Assembly (NCBI GenBank): GCA_902826025.1
Contig: CADEDH010000003.1
Span: 129,746-193,745 of the forward strand
Origin: an uncultured Actinomycetes bacterium
Lineage (GTDB): Bacteria; Actinomycetota; Acidimicrobiia; Acidimicrobiales; SZUA-35
Direction of reading: 5' to 3'
DNA length: 64,000 nucleotides
A program made the position numbers and the translations under genes. Under the pieces are notes generated by a model. That model was not told where the DNA came from and did not search any database. It saw only the letters and a list, made by a program, of their open reading frames with translations. The stretch's first letter is position 1. Each line of letters opens with the position of its first letter. Positions 18,319 to 26,546 of the stretch are shown here, piece by piece.

Positions 18319-19214
18319 TAGTCGTGCCAGGTGCCGCGGACCTGGTAGCCGGCCTGCTCCTCGATGGCCTTGACCGTGGCCAGCACGTCTTCCAGGGCGT
18401 AGCCGTTCTCCCGGTAGCCGATCAGCAGCTCCTGGGCCCGCTTGCCCATGGGAGCGGGCGCACCGATGGCGTCGGCCAGGTCCTGGGCTAACCCGATGTC
18501 CTTGGTCGCCAGGTTCAGGTTGAACGACGGGGCCAGGCGGTCCTTGAGGATGGCCCGGGCGCCGCCGTCCCACACGAAGGCACCGCCGCTGGAGGCCCGC
18601 ACCACATCGCGCAGCACCACCGGGTCGATCCCGGCCTTGGCCCCCAGCACCAGCGCCTCGGTGAGGCCCATCATGTGGATGAACGCACACTGGTTGTTGA
18701 CCAGCTTGGCCACGTTGCCGGCCCCAATCGGGCCCACGTGGAACACGTTGCCGCCGATGGCGTCGAACGCCGGCTTGAACCGCTCGAACAGCTCGGCGTC
18801 GCCCCCCACCATCACGGCCAGGGTGCCGTCGCGCGCCCCCCGCACGCCGCCCGACACCGGGGCGTCGAGGAACCCGACCCCCTTCTCGGCCGCGGTGGCG
18901 CACAGCTCGCGCACGAGGATGGGCGAGTTGGTGGACAGGTCGATGATGGCCCCGCCGGAGGCGGTGGCGTCGAGCACGCCCCCGGCGCCCAGCACCACGT
19001 CCTTCACGTCGGGCGGGGCGGGCAGCGACAGGAAGCAGGCGTCCTGGCCGGTGGCGGCGGCCGCGGGGGTGTCGGCCCAGGCGGCACCGGCTTCCAGCAG
19101 GTTGGCCGCCGAGTCCTTGCTCAGGTCGTGCACGGTCAGCTGGTGACCGGCCTTGATCATGTTGGCGGCCATGGGATTGCCCATGTTGCCCACGCCGACG
19201 AATCCCAGCTTCAT
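18318..19214 (-). CDS. 3-hydroxyisobutyrate dehydrogenase family oxidoreductase
   Basis: A 298-aa beta-hydroxyacid dehydrogenase. It has the N-terminal GFVGVGNMGNPMAANM dinucleotide fold, the substrate loop FLDAPVSGGVRGARDGTLA near 115-133, and the catalytic Lys in GAGNVAKLVNNQ near 171. Length and motifs match HIBADH/tartronate-semialdehyde reductase. It follows the DUF35/thiolase pair in the same direction but is separated by 87 bases and a strong hairpin, so it is probably transcribed separately. The substrate is uncertain. Confidence 0.9.
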   Translation of the reverse strand: MKLGFVGVGNMGNPMAANMIKAGHQLTVHDLSKDSAANLLEAGAAWADTPAAAATGQDACFLSLPAPPDVKDVVLGAGGVLDATASGGAIIDLSTNSPILVRELCATAAEKGVGFLDAPVSGGVRGARDGTLAVMVGGDAELFERFKPAFDAIGGNVFHVGPIGAGNVAKLVNNQCAFIHMMGLTEALVLGAKAGIDPVVLRDVVRASSGGAFVWDGGARAILKDRLAPSFNLNLATKDIGLAQDLADAIGAPAPMGKRAQELLIGYRENGYALEDVLATVKAIEEQAGYQVRGTWHD

Positions 19215-19250
19215 GTCACGTCCCCCTCGGGTGTGTGTGCAGACGAAATC

Positions 19251-19281
19251 AGGAGCCTGAGCTGCTACGGCTCAGGCTCCT
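19251..19281 (-). terminator. Perfect hairpin terminator after the thiolase gene
   Basis: AGGAGCCTGAGC (19251-19262), loop of seven, GCTCAGGCTCCT (19270-19281): a perfect 12-bp stem 20 bases past the thiolase stop. The same flanking words (GGAGCCTGAGC and CTCCT.AGAAT) recur at the 43.2-kb terminator. Confidence 0.8.
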
Positions 19282-19301
19282 CAGAATCGGTGGTCGAGAG
19301 A

Positions 19302-20510
19302 TCAGACGCCCGACTTCTCGAGGATGTGGATGCCGCAGGCCGAGCCGAGCCCGATCACGTGGGCCAGACCGACCTTGGCCCCCTCGATCTGACGGTCGCC
19401 GCACTCGTTGCGCAGGTGCTGGCACACCTCCCAGATGTTGGCGATGCCGGTGGCCGAGATGGGATGGCCCTTCGACTCCAGGCCGCCCGACACGTTCACC
19501 GGCAACCGGCCGTCGCGCCACGGGGCGCCCGACTCGAAGAAGTCGACGGCGCCGCCCTCCTCGCACAGACCGAGGTTGTCGTAGTGGACGAGCTCGGCAG
19601 TGGCGAAGCAGTCGTGCAGCTCCACCAGGTCGAGGTCTTCCGGACCGACGCCGGCCTGCTCGTAGGCCTGCTTGGCTGCGTTCTTGGTGAGCGTGTTGAC
19701 GTCGGGCAGGATCTGGCACGCCTCCTGCCACGGGTCGGAGGTGAGGATCGAGGCCGACACCTTCACCGCCCGCCGCTGCTGCTCCAGCGACAGCGTCTTC
19801 AGCTTCTCCCCGCTCACCACCACGGCGGCGGCCGCCCCGTCGCAGTTGGCCGAGCACATCGACCGGGTGTTGGGGTAGGCGATCATCACGTCGTTCATGA
19901 TCTGCTCGGCCGACATGGCCTTGGTGTAGGTGGCCAGCGGGTTCAGCGTGGAGTGGCTGTGGTTCTTCTCGCTGATCCTGGCGAACAGCTCGAACGTGGC
20001 GCCCCCGTACTTGTGGCCGTACTCCATCCCCACCTGGGCGAACACGCCCGGCATGGTGTTGGTACCGATGCGGCCGTCGATGCCGGCCACGGCCCCGTAG
20101 CGGCCTGACGGGTTGTAGACCTTGGCGTCGGACCGGGGCACGCCGCCGGCGCCGAGCAGGCCGGCGCCGGCCAGCTTCTCCACGCCACAGGCCAGGCCCA
20201 TGTCACACTCGCCGGCCTTGACCGCCATGATCGCCGTGCGCAGGGCGGTGGCCCCGGTGGCGCAGGCGTTCGACACGTTGTAGACGGGAATGCCGGTCTG
20301 CCCCACCTGCTTCTGCAGCTGTTGGCCGATACCGCCGCCACCGAGCAGGTTGCCGGCGGCGAACACGCCGATGTCGGCCATGGTGACCCCGGCATCGGCC
20401 AGGGCGGCCATGATGGCCTGCGCCCCGAGGTCGACCGTGTCGAGGTCGGGGTGCTTGCCGAACTTGGTCATGTTGATCCCGAGGATCCAGATCTCATCGC
20501 TGGCACTCAT
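19302..20510 (-). CDS. SCP2-type thiolase / lipid-transfer protein
   Basis: A 402-aa thiolase-fold protein. The nucleophile Cys is in NVSNACATGATALRTAI (near residue 87), and the second-site motifs are VELHDCFATAELVHYD and GGLESKGHPISATG. These are features of non-decarboxylating SCP2-thiolases, including retro-aldolases of steroid side-chain breakdown. The start at ATG 20510 gives MSASDEIWILGINMTKFGK. It is preceded by a DUF35 gene 32 bases upstream. Such pairs usually form a complex that makes or breaks a C-C bond on an acyl-CoA. Whether it cleaves a side chain or condenses acetyl units cannot be told from sequence. Confidence 0.92.
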   Translation of the reverse strand: MSASDEIWILGINMTKFGKHPDLDTVDLGAQAIMAALADAGVTMADIGVFAAGNLLGGGGIGQQLQKQVGQTGIPVYNVSNACATGATALRTAIMAVKAGECDMGLACGVEKLAGAGLLGAGGVPRSDAKVYNPSGRYGAVAGIDGRIGTNTMPGVFAQVGMEYGHKYGGATFELFARISEKNHSHSTLNPLATYTKAMSAEQIMNDVMIAYPNTRSMCSANCDGAAAAVVVSGEKLKTLSLEQQRRAVKVSASILTSDPWQEACQILPDVNTLTKNAAKQAYEQAGVGPEDLDLVELHDCFATAELVHYDNLGLCEEGGAVDFFESGAPWRDGRLPVNVSGGLESKGHPISATGIANIWEVCQHLRNECGDRQIEGAKVGLAHVIGLGSACGIHILEKSGV

Positions 20511-20542
20511 GGCAGTCTCCTTCTTGCGATCGTTTGGCCGGG

Positions 20543-20944
20543 TCAGGCCGGTTCGTAGCCGAAGCCGACGGCTTCGGTGCCGTTGTCGTCGGCGCCCATC
20601 GAATAGGTGGCGAGCCGCACGGCCATCCCGAGCGTCACGTGCTCGGGGTCGGGCTCGGTGTTGATGATGTTGCCCCGCACGCTCGTGCCACCACAGTCGA
20701 CCACGGCGGCCACGAACGGCACCTTGATGCCCGGTCCGGCCTGGGACACGATGGTGAAGGCCCGCAGCTCGCCCTCGTTGGGGATGTCGACCGTGCGGAA
20801 CTCGGTGGCGAAACACGAGGCACAGGCGTTGCGCCGGTCGAAGAACCGGGCGCCGCAGGAGGTGCACTCGTGGGCGACGAGGTGCGGGGTCTCCCCCAGC
20901 ACGAGATAGTTGACCAGGGGTACTTGCTGTGCGACGTCGCTCAT
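20543..20944 (-). CDS. DUF35 OB-fold / zinc-ribbon protein, thiolase partner
   Basis: A 133-aa protein with a zinc ribbon formed by CTSC and CASC (27-44), then an OB-fold segment (GELRAFTIV, GIKVPFVAAVVDCGG, VRGNIINTEPDPEHV, LGMAVRLATY). DUF35 subunits bind acyl-CoA and partner with thiolases or HMG-CoA synthase. The ATG at 20944 opens the two-gene operon with the thiolase. Confidence 0.9.
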   Translation of the reverse strand: MSDVAQQVPLVNYLVLGETPHLVAHECTSCGARFFDRRNACASCFATEFRTVDIPNEGELRAFTIVSQAGPGIKVPFVAAVVDCGGTSVRGNIINTEPDPEHVTLGMAVRLATYSMGADDNGTEAVGFGYEPA

Positions 20945-21005
20945 CAGGGCGATTCTCGCACCGGAGGGGCCGCATCGCCAGCCGTGCGACCCGACCGGGC
21001 AAGAG

Positions 21006-21044
21006 TGACAAATGTCATACCGGTTCCTCAGAGTCTTCTTAGAG
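21006..21044 (+). promoter_or_regulatory. Candidate regulator sites: TGACA-AA-TGTCA palindrome and 11-base direct repeat
   Basis: TGACA (21006-21010), AA, TGTCA (21013-21017) is a perfect palindrome. TCAGAG (21028-21033) and TTAGAG (21039-21044) are direct repeats spaced exactly 11 bases apart, the arrangement bound by OmpR/PhoB-type regulators. Both lie about 90-130 bases before the secreted-protein gene that heads the two-component operon, and in the divergent gap with DUF35. Confidence 0.45.
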
Positions 21045-21132
21045 GCGGGGTCGATGGTGAATGACGTACCGGACGCCACGTCGCCCCGGCGTCCGGTGCC
21101 AACACTTTCCGAGCCCGAGGAGCGAGACCACG

Positions 21133-21546
21133 ATGCGATCCCCCACCCGAACCCTACGCCTCGGCCTGACCGCTCTCAGCCTGGTCGGCCTGAGCCTCAC
21201 CGTCCCCTCCGTGGCCGGTGCCGCCCCCAGCGCTCCCGCCGCCCCCGCCGCCCCGGAGGACGGCGTCGGACCCCGGGTGGAGCGGGCCTGCCTGCGCATC
21301 CCCAACATCGAGACCCGCCTGACCGAACGCAAGGCCCGACTCGACGGCGATGCCACCGTGCGGGGCTCGCTGGCCTGGCTCCAGTCCAAGATCGACGCGG
21401 CCAAGGCCGCCGATCGCGATCAGCTCGCCACCGTGCTCGAGAACCGCCTGTCGGTTCGGTCCAAGACACGGGAGATCCTCGACGAGCGCACGGAGCTGGT
21501 GGCCGACCTCCGGTCCCGTTGCGAGAGCTGGGGAGTCGAGATCTGA
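21133..21546 (+). CDS. Small secreted protein, unknown function
   Basis: A 137-aa protein from ATG 21133, with GAGGAG 12-17 bases upstream. Residues 1-31 are a signal peptide (MRSPTRTLRLGL, hydrophobic core, cleavage after AGA or AAP). The mature part is about 105 residues, strongly helical and charged (RLTERKARLDGD, ATVLENRLSVRSKTREILDERTE), with two Cys flanking the helices (ERACLRIPN, LRSRCESWG) that could form a disulfide. I recognise no domain. Its stop overlaps the next ATG by one base, placing it first in a four-gene operon with a lipoprotein, a response regulator and a histidine kinase. Confidence 0.8.
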   Translation: MRSPTRTLRLGLTALSLVGLSLTVPSVAGAAPSAPAAPAAPEDGVGPRVERACLRIPNIETRLTERKARLDGDATVRGSLAWLQSKIDAAKAADRDQLATVLENRLSVRSKTREILDERTELVADLRSRCESWGVEI

Positions 21547-21953
21547 TGGCCGCCCCGATGGTTCCCGCATCCCGGCCCGCCACTCGTCAGTCGGTCCGCC
21601 AGGCCGCTCGCCCCCTGGCCCTGGCCCTCGTGCTGGCCGCCGGCCTGTCCGCCTGTGGCGGTAGCAAGGATGACAGCGTCACCGCCGCCGGCGGCAGCTC
21701 GTCCGCTCCGGCCACCACCGCCGCCCCGACCTCCGGCGGGGGATCGTCGGCGTCGTCGACCAGCGCCCCGGCTTCGGGCGGATCGGCCACCACTCCCGCC
21801 GCCGGTGCCACGACCACCACCACCGTCGTCGCCGGCGCCGGCGCCGCCCTCGACACCGTGCCCGAGTCCGACGTGGCCGAGATGGAGCGCACGCTCGACG
21901 AGATCGACCAGGTGCTGAACGACCTCGACACCGACTTCAACCAGGACCAGTAG
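21546..21953 (+). CDS. Small lipoprotein, unknown function
   Basis: A 135-aa protein with signal peptide and lipobox LSAC (lipidated Cys37), then about 60 residues of Ser/Thr/Ala/Gly low-complexity linker. A short acidic C-terminal helix follows (VAEMERTLDEIDQVLNDLDTD). ATG overlaps the upstream stop (TGATG). An extracellular lipid-anchored stalk with a helical end, encoded next to a histidine kinase, suggests a sensory accessory protein or a target of the system; that is inference. Confidence 0.8.
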   Translation: MAAPMVPASRPATRQSVRQAARPLALALVLAAGLSACGGSKDDSVTAAGGSSSAPATTAAPTSGGGSSASSTSAPASGGSATTPAAGATTTTTVVAGAGAALDTVPESDVAEMERTLDEIDQVLNDLDTDFNQDQ

Positions 21954-22005
21954 GACCGGAACCAGGAGCAAGGGTCGGTTCCATCGTCGCTAGCGTCTCC
22001 TCCTG

Positions 22006-22782
22006 ATGTCCCCTGCGTCTCCCGTCGTCGCCGCTGGCGGGCAGGGGCGCGTGCTGATCGTGGAGGACGACGACGAGGTGCGGCGGGCGGTGGAGCAGGG
22101 CCTCAACCTGCTCGGTTTCGAGGCCCGCTCGGTCGGTGACGCCGAGACGGCACTGGCCTTGATCGGCCGGGCCGCATCGTCGGCGATACCGAGCTCGGGG
22201 CCCGGTGGGCCGCCCGAGGTGCTGGTGGCCGACGTCGGCCTGCCCGGCCTCTCCGGGATCGAGCTGTGCCGGCGCCTCCGGGCCGAGTCGGTGGACGTGC
22301 CGATCCTCATACTGTCCGCCCTCGACCAGGTCAGCGACCGGGTGGCCGGGCTCCAGGCCGGGGCCGACGACTACCTGGTCAAGCCGTTCGACCTGGAGGA
22401 GCTGTCGCTCCGGCTCCGGGCGCTGCTGCGGCGGGCGGCCACCGCCGCTCCCACCCCCGACGCCGCTCACACGCAGGGGCGGGTGACGGTGGGGGCCCGG
22501 CTCTGGCTCGACCTCGATCGCCGCCGGGCCTCGTACGACGGCCAGCCCGTCGACCTGTCACGCCGGGAGTTCGACCTGCTGGCGGCGTTTGCCACCAACG
22601 CCGGCATCGTGCTCAGCCGGATCCGGCTGCTGGAGCTGGTGTGGGGCTACGACTTCGACACCGACACCAACGTGGTCGACGTGTTCGTCGGCTACCTGCG
22701 GCGCAAGCTGGAGGCGGCCGGCGCCGCCCCCCGGACGATCGAGACCGTGCGGGGCGTGGGCTTCGTGCTGCGGGAGCCCTGA
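22006..22782 (+). CDS. OmpR-family response regulator
   Basis: A 258-aa two-domain regulator. The receiver (15-135) has acidic pocket EDDDE, phospho-acceptor Asp76 in LVADVGLPG, the Ser in LILSALD and Lys in DYLVKPF. A winged-helix DNA-binding domain follows (DLSRREFDLLAAFATN, VSRIRLLELVWG, VDVFVGYLRRKLE, IETVRGVGFVL). It partners with the kinase starting one base after its stop. The insert SAIPSSGPGGPP before Asp76 lengthens a receiver loop. Confidence 0.95.
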   Translation: MSPASPVVAAGGQGRVLIVEDDDEVRRAVEQGLNLLGFEARSVGDAETALALIGRAASSAIPSSGPGGPPEVLVADVGLPGLSGIELCRRLRAESVDVPILILSALDQVSDRVAGLQAGADDYLVKPFDLEELSLRLRALLRRAATAAPTPDAAHTQGRVTVGARLWLDLDRRRASYDGQPVDLSRREFDLLAAFATNAGIVLSRIRLLELVWGYDFDTDTNVVDVFVGYLRRKLEAAGAAPRTIETVRGVGFVLREP

Positions 22783-22783
22783 G

Positions 22784-24145
22784 GTGCGCCTCGCCACCCG
22801 CACCGGGCTGGCCGCCTTCGCCGCCGCCTTCGGATCGCTGCTGGCCATCGGCGCCGTGTTCCAGGGGGTGTCGAGCCGCATCCTGCTCGACCGGGTGGAC
22901 GACCAGCTCGAAGCAAGAGCCGAGACCGCGCCCATCCTGGCCGCCATCGCCAACCGTTTGGCCGCTTCCGAGCTGAGCGGCACGGTGGAGGGGGCACAGG
23001 TGCTGGCCGACGGGGACCTGACCGAGGTGGGCCTGCTACCCGATGAGCCGCTGCCGGCGCCATCCGCCCCGGGGCTGGCCACCGCCACCGCCGACGGTCA
23101 GCGGTGGCGGCTGCTCACGATCGAGGTGCGCGACGTGCCCCGGATCGGCGACGAGGCCCTGGTCCAGCTGGCCGCCCCCCTCGGCGACACCGAGGCCGCC
23201 ACCCGCCGGTTGCGCCGCCGGGCTCTGGTGGTTGGCCTCACCACGGCGCTCGGCGCCGGCCTGGCCGGCTACCTGCTCGGCGGCCGGGCGGCCCGGCCGC
23301 TCACCAGCCTGCGGCGCGACGCCACCCGGCTCGACGACGGCGACCCCGCCCGGTGGCGGGTGGCCGCCGCCTACGGGTCGGTGGAGGTCGACGAGGTGGC
23401 GGCGGCCCTGAACCACAGCCTGGGCCGCCTGGCCGACGAGACCGAGCGGCGGGGGGCGGCGCTGGAGTCGGCCCGGGCCTTCGCCTCGTCGGCCTCCCAC
23501 GAGCTACGGGCCCCCCTGCAGAGTGCGCTGACCAACCTGAACCTCGTGACGTCGGGCCATCTGGCGCCGGGCGAGCGGGAGGCGGCGGCCGAGCGGGCCA
23601 CGGCGGCGGTGGAGCAGACGGCGGCCGCCCTGGCCGCGGTGCGGAGCCTGGCCGAGGCCGAGTTCGCCGACGCCGGCTGGTTCGCTCCGGTCGACCTGGC
23701 CGATCTGGTGGAGGCGGCGGTGGCAGCCGAGACCCGGCGGGCCGACCTGGCGGTGGAGATCCGGGCCCCCGACGCCGAGGGGGACGCCCAGCCGGTGCTG
23801 TGGGCCGCCGGGGTGCAGCTGGCGGTGGCCAACCTGGTCCGCAACGCCGTGGTCCACGGGCACCCCACCGAACCGGACGAGCCGGCCCGGCTGGTGGTGA
23901 CGGTGGAGGCGGGGCCGGGCGGGGTGCCGACGGTGACAGTCGACGACAACGGCCCCGGCATCGCCGTGGCCGACCGGGCCCGGGTTGTGGAACGGTTCGA
24001 GCGGGGGTCCCGGGCGCCGGGGTCGGGGCTGGGCCTGGCCATCGCCCGCCAGGTGGCGGTGGCCCACGGCGGGAGCCTCGTCATCGACGACAGTCCCCTG
24101 GGCGGCGCCCGGCTCACCCTCCGCCTCGGCCCCACCTCCGGCTGA
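22784..24145 (+). CDS. Sensor histidine kinase
   Basis: A 453-aa kinase from a GTG directly after the regulator stop (TGAGGTG). Two membrane segments (about 8-28 and 147-167) enclose a sensor loop of about 115 residues. A HAMP-like segment (GGRAARPLTSLRRDATRL) follows, then H box with His239 (SSASHELRAPLQ), N box NLVRNAVVHG, G1 DDNGPGIAV and G2 GSGLGLAIA. The phosphorylated His is followed by ELRAPL, a normal variant of ELRTPL. It phosphorylates the 22006 regulator. Confidence 0.94.
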   Translation: MRLATRTGLAAFAAAFGSLLAIGAVFQGVSSRILLDRVDDQLEARAETAPILAAIANRLAASELSGTVEGAQVLADGDLTEVGLLPDEPLPAPSAPGLATATADGQRWRLLTIEVRDVPRIGDEALVQLAAPLGDTEAATRRLRRRALVVGLTTALGAGLAGYLLGGRAARPLTSLRRDATRLDDGDPARWRVAAAYGSVEVDEVAAALNHSLGRLADETERRGAALESARAFASSASHELRAPLQSALTNLNLVTSGHLAPGEREAAAERATAAVEQTAAALAAVRSLAEAEFADAGWFAPVDLADLVEAAVAAETRRADLAVEIRAPDAEGDAQPVLWAAGVQLAVANLVRNAVVHGHPTEPDEPARLVVTVEAGPGGVPTVTVDDNGPGIAVADRARVVERFERGSRAPGSGLGLAIARQVAVAHGGSLVIDDSPLGGARLTLRLGPTSG

Positions 24146-24232
24146 TCGGCGTCGCCCGCCGCCTCGGTGCCCACGGCACCGCCGGTGGCCCCTATCCCGA
24201 TGCCGGCCGCCAGCTTGACCCCTGCGGCCGGG

Positions 24233-24266
24233 GCCCGCCAACCGGAGCCGGCTCCGGTTGGCGGGC
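24233..24266. terminator. 34-base perfect palindrome after the two-component operon
   Basis: GCCCGCCAACCGGAGCC is followed at once by its exact reverse complement (17 + 17 bases, no spacer). It lies 87 bases past the kinase stop and 23 before the next start. It is probably a terminator that can also extrude as a cruciform. Confidence 0.75.
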
Positions 24267-24289
24267 GGGGGCGGGGTGGTGCGGGCCGT

Positions 24290-25600
24290 ATGATCGACCG
24301 GATGGGCCGACGAGGGCGCCTCGCCGCCGACCTCCAGTTGCTGATCGCCTCCGGGCTCACCGGGGTGGCGGGCGCCTCGTTCATCCTCATCAGCGAGCGG
24401 GCGGTGGGCCTCGATGCCTTCGCCCCCATGGCCCAGCTGTGGACGATCTGGTCGATCAGCGCCGCAACCCTGCTGTTCGCCTACCAGCAGTGGGCCATCC
24501 GCCTCGGCGTGGGCCGCCGGATCGGTCTGCTCACCGCCCTGCGCGGTGCCCCGGCCGGGCTGCTGGCGGCCTCGACGCTGGGCACCGGTGTGGTGACCCT
24601 GGCCGTGCGGACGAGCCTGTTCCATTCCGCCAGCCTGTTGTGGCCGGTGGCGGCGGCCGTGGTGGTGCTGGGCACGGTGGTGGGGGGCGTGGTGCGGGGC
24701 CAGTTGGCCGCCACCGGGCGCCACAGCCTGCTGGCCCTGGTCATCGCCGGCGACAACGTGGTCCGTATGGTGCTGGCCATCGGGCTGGTGGCCGCCGGGG
24801 CCACCGTCGGGTGGTACGCCGTGGCCCACCTGGCCAGCTATCTCGTGCTGGCCGTCGGCTGGCTCCCCGCCCGCCGTCCAGCCGGACCTACTGCTACGGG
24901 TGCAGCCTACATCGTCGACGGGAGCGATGCCGGAGCCGACGGAGATCAGGGGACGGCGACGCTGGGCACGGCGGCAGTGGCCGGGTTCCTGTCGCACGTG
25001 GCCCTGGCCGGCCCGCCTCTGCTGGTGGCGGTGAACGGGGGGTCGGCCCGCACCGTGTCCACCCTGTTCGTGGTGCTCACCGCCATCCGCCTCCCCCATC
25101 TGATGCTGCAGGCCGGCGCCCCCCGGGCCGGGGTCGCCTTCCACGGCTGGGTGGAGGCCGGCCGCCGGGACCTGCTCGATCGGGCCCGCCTGGCCATCCT
25201 GGCCGGGACGGCGGCGTTGGCCGCCGTCGCCTTCGGCGCCGGGGCCGTCCTGGGCGACCTCTTCGTCGGCACCCTGTTCGACATCCGGGGCCGGGTCGAC
25301 CCCGTCACCTACGGCCTGTTCGCCGCGGCCGGGGTGTGCTCGGTGGGCGACGCCTTCGCCACCGTGCTCCTGGTGGCCCGGGGGGCCAACCGGTTCCTCG
25401 TGACCCGGTGGCTGGCCCTGCTCACGGTGGCCGTGGGCGCCGGGCTGGCCACCGGCCTCACCGGCCTGCGGGCCACCGCCGTCGGCCTCCTCGCCCTGCA
25501 TGCCGTGATGCTCGTGGCCCTCACCGCCCAGGCGCCTCGGGACCGACTACGGCCCCGATCGCCGGCCGAACCGGCCGAAGCCACCCCGTCGACCTCCTGA
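24290..25600 (+). CDS. Flippase-like multipass membrane protein (polysaccharide export type)
   Basis: A 436-aa protein with about twelve hydrophobic segments arranged as in Wzx/MurJ-type polysaccharide transporters. It begins with RRGRLAADLQLLIASGLTGVAGASF and has a short charged loop (about 195-225) between halves. Sequence similarity to a defined family is weak to my eye, so the call rests on topology and position. It stands at the edge of a locus with glycosyltransferases and nucleotide-sugar enzymes. ATG 24290 is chosen; ATG 24302 is an alternative. It converges on the methyltransferase with 52 bases between stops. Confidence 0.65.
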   Translation: MIDRMGRRGRLAADLQLLIASGLTGVAGASFILISERAVGLDAFAPMAQLWTIWSISAATLLFAYQQWAIRLGVGRRIGLLTALRGAPAGLLAASTLGTGVVTLAVRTSLFHSASLLWPVAAAVVVLGTVVGGVVRGQLAATGRHSLLALVIAGDNVVRMVLAIGLVAAGATVGWYAVAHLASYLVLAVGWLPARRPAGPTATGAAYIVDGSDAGADGDQGTATLGTAAVAGFLSHVALAGPPLLVAVNGGSARTVSTLFVVLTAIRLPHLMLQAGAPRAGVAFHGWVEAGRRDLLDRARLAILAGTAALAAVAFGAGAVLGDLFVGTLFDIRGRVDPVTYGLFAAAGVCSVGDAFATVLLVARGANRFLVTRWLALLTVAVGAGLATGLTGLRATAVGLLALHAVMLVALTAQAPRDRLRPRSPAEPAEATPSTS

Positions 25601-25652
25601 ACCGCGCTACGAGCGTTTGGGCGGCGCCACCGTCGGGGGCGGGCCTGGGGAT

Positions 25653-26546
25653 TCAACGGGTGGCGCGGGCGGCCCACTCCCAGCCGCCGACGAACGGCCA
25701 GCCCTTGACCACGTGCCACGGGGCCTTGGCCGCCGCCGCCACCAGGGTGCGGGCCGGACGCTGACGCAGGCTCGTCTCCACCGGGGACGGGCGCGACGCC
25801 AGCACGTCGAACCGTTTCACCTCGGGCTCCCACGCCCCCAGGCCGTCCCAGAAGGCCGGGCCCAGGTCGGACAGGTGGGCCGGGAAGGTGAAGTCGATCG
25901 TCATGCCCAGCCGGCGGCCGACAGCCAGGAACGGCTCGACGAACGGGGCCCGGGCATAGAACGTGCCCCCGGGCGCCACCCGGGTCAGCAGGCCGCTCAG
26001 CACCGGAGCCGGCTCCGGCAGATGCTCCAGCACGGCGCTCGCCAGCACCAGGTCGAAGGCGGCATCGGCCGGCACCTCGGCCAGATCGGTGACATGGTCG
26101 ATCGTCACGCCGGCCGGGGGCCGGGCGGTACGCCGGTGGTCGTAGTCGACCACCGTAACCTCGCCGGCGGCCCGACGGGCCCGCAGCACCTCGGCCGAGA
26201 TCGTGCCGTCGCCCCCGCCCAGGTCGAGCACCCGCAGGTGCCGCCGGTCCGGGGCGTAGCCAGCGATGCGGGCGGCCAGCCGGGTGGGGTCGTCCATCGT
26301 GACGGCGTGATCGGCGTCGCCCTCGTAGTAGGAGCCGTAGTAGTGGTCGAGGGCTTCGGGGGTGGGAAGGCGCGACACCGACGAGGCGGCGCAGCTCCGA
26401 CACCGGCGCAGCTCCACCTCGGGCTCGGCCTGGACCATCGCCACCGGGCGCACATCGCTGCTCCCGCACCACAGGCACCCGGCCCGCACCGGACCGAGAT
26501 CGCCGTCGGGCAGGCAACGGCTGGCGTGGAAGGCGGCGACCTTCAT
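25653..26546 (-). CDS. Class I SAM-dependent methyltransferase with N-terminal Cys cluster
   Basis: A 297-aa protein. Cysteines in CLWCGSS and CRSC (about 24-27 and 49-52) form a likely zinc ribbon, and the SAM site follows in LRVLDLGGGDGTISAEVL near 105-122, with VVDYDHRR and LVLASAVLEHLPEP. This architecture is common in sugar C- or O-methyltransferases of glycan and antibiotic clusters. The ATG overlaps the acyltransferase stop by four bases. As the last gene of the VOC/FkbH/ACP cassette it may methylate the sugar or the acyl group; the target is inferred. Confidence 0.85.
   Translation of the reverse strand: MKVAAFHASRCLPDGDLGPVRAGCLWCGSSDVRPVAMVQAEPEVELRRCRSCAASSVSRLPTPEALDHYYGSYYEGDADHAVTMDDPTRLAARIAGYAPDRRHLRVLDLGGGDGTISAEVLRARRAAGEVTVVDYDHRRTARPPAGVTIDHVTDLAEVPADAAFDLVLASAVLEHLPEPAPVLSGLLTRVAPGGTFYARAPFVEPFLAVGRRLGMTIDFTFPAHLSDLGPAFWDGLGAWEPEVKRFDVLASRPSPVETSLRQRPARTLVAAAAKAPWHVVKGWPFVGGWEWAARATR

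Noticed and set aside
23504..25501. 665-aa minus-strand open frame over the kinase and flippase-like genes
   Set aside because: Low-complexity Gly/Gln/His sequence crossing two genes with clear motifs.
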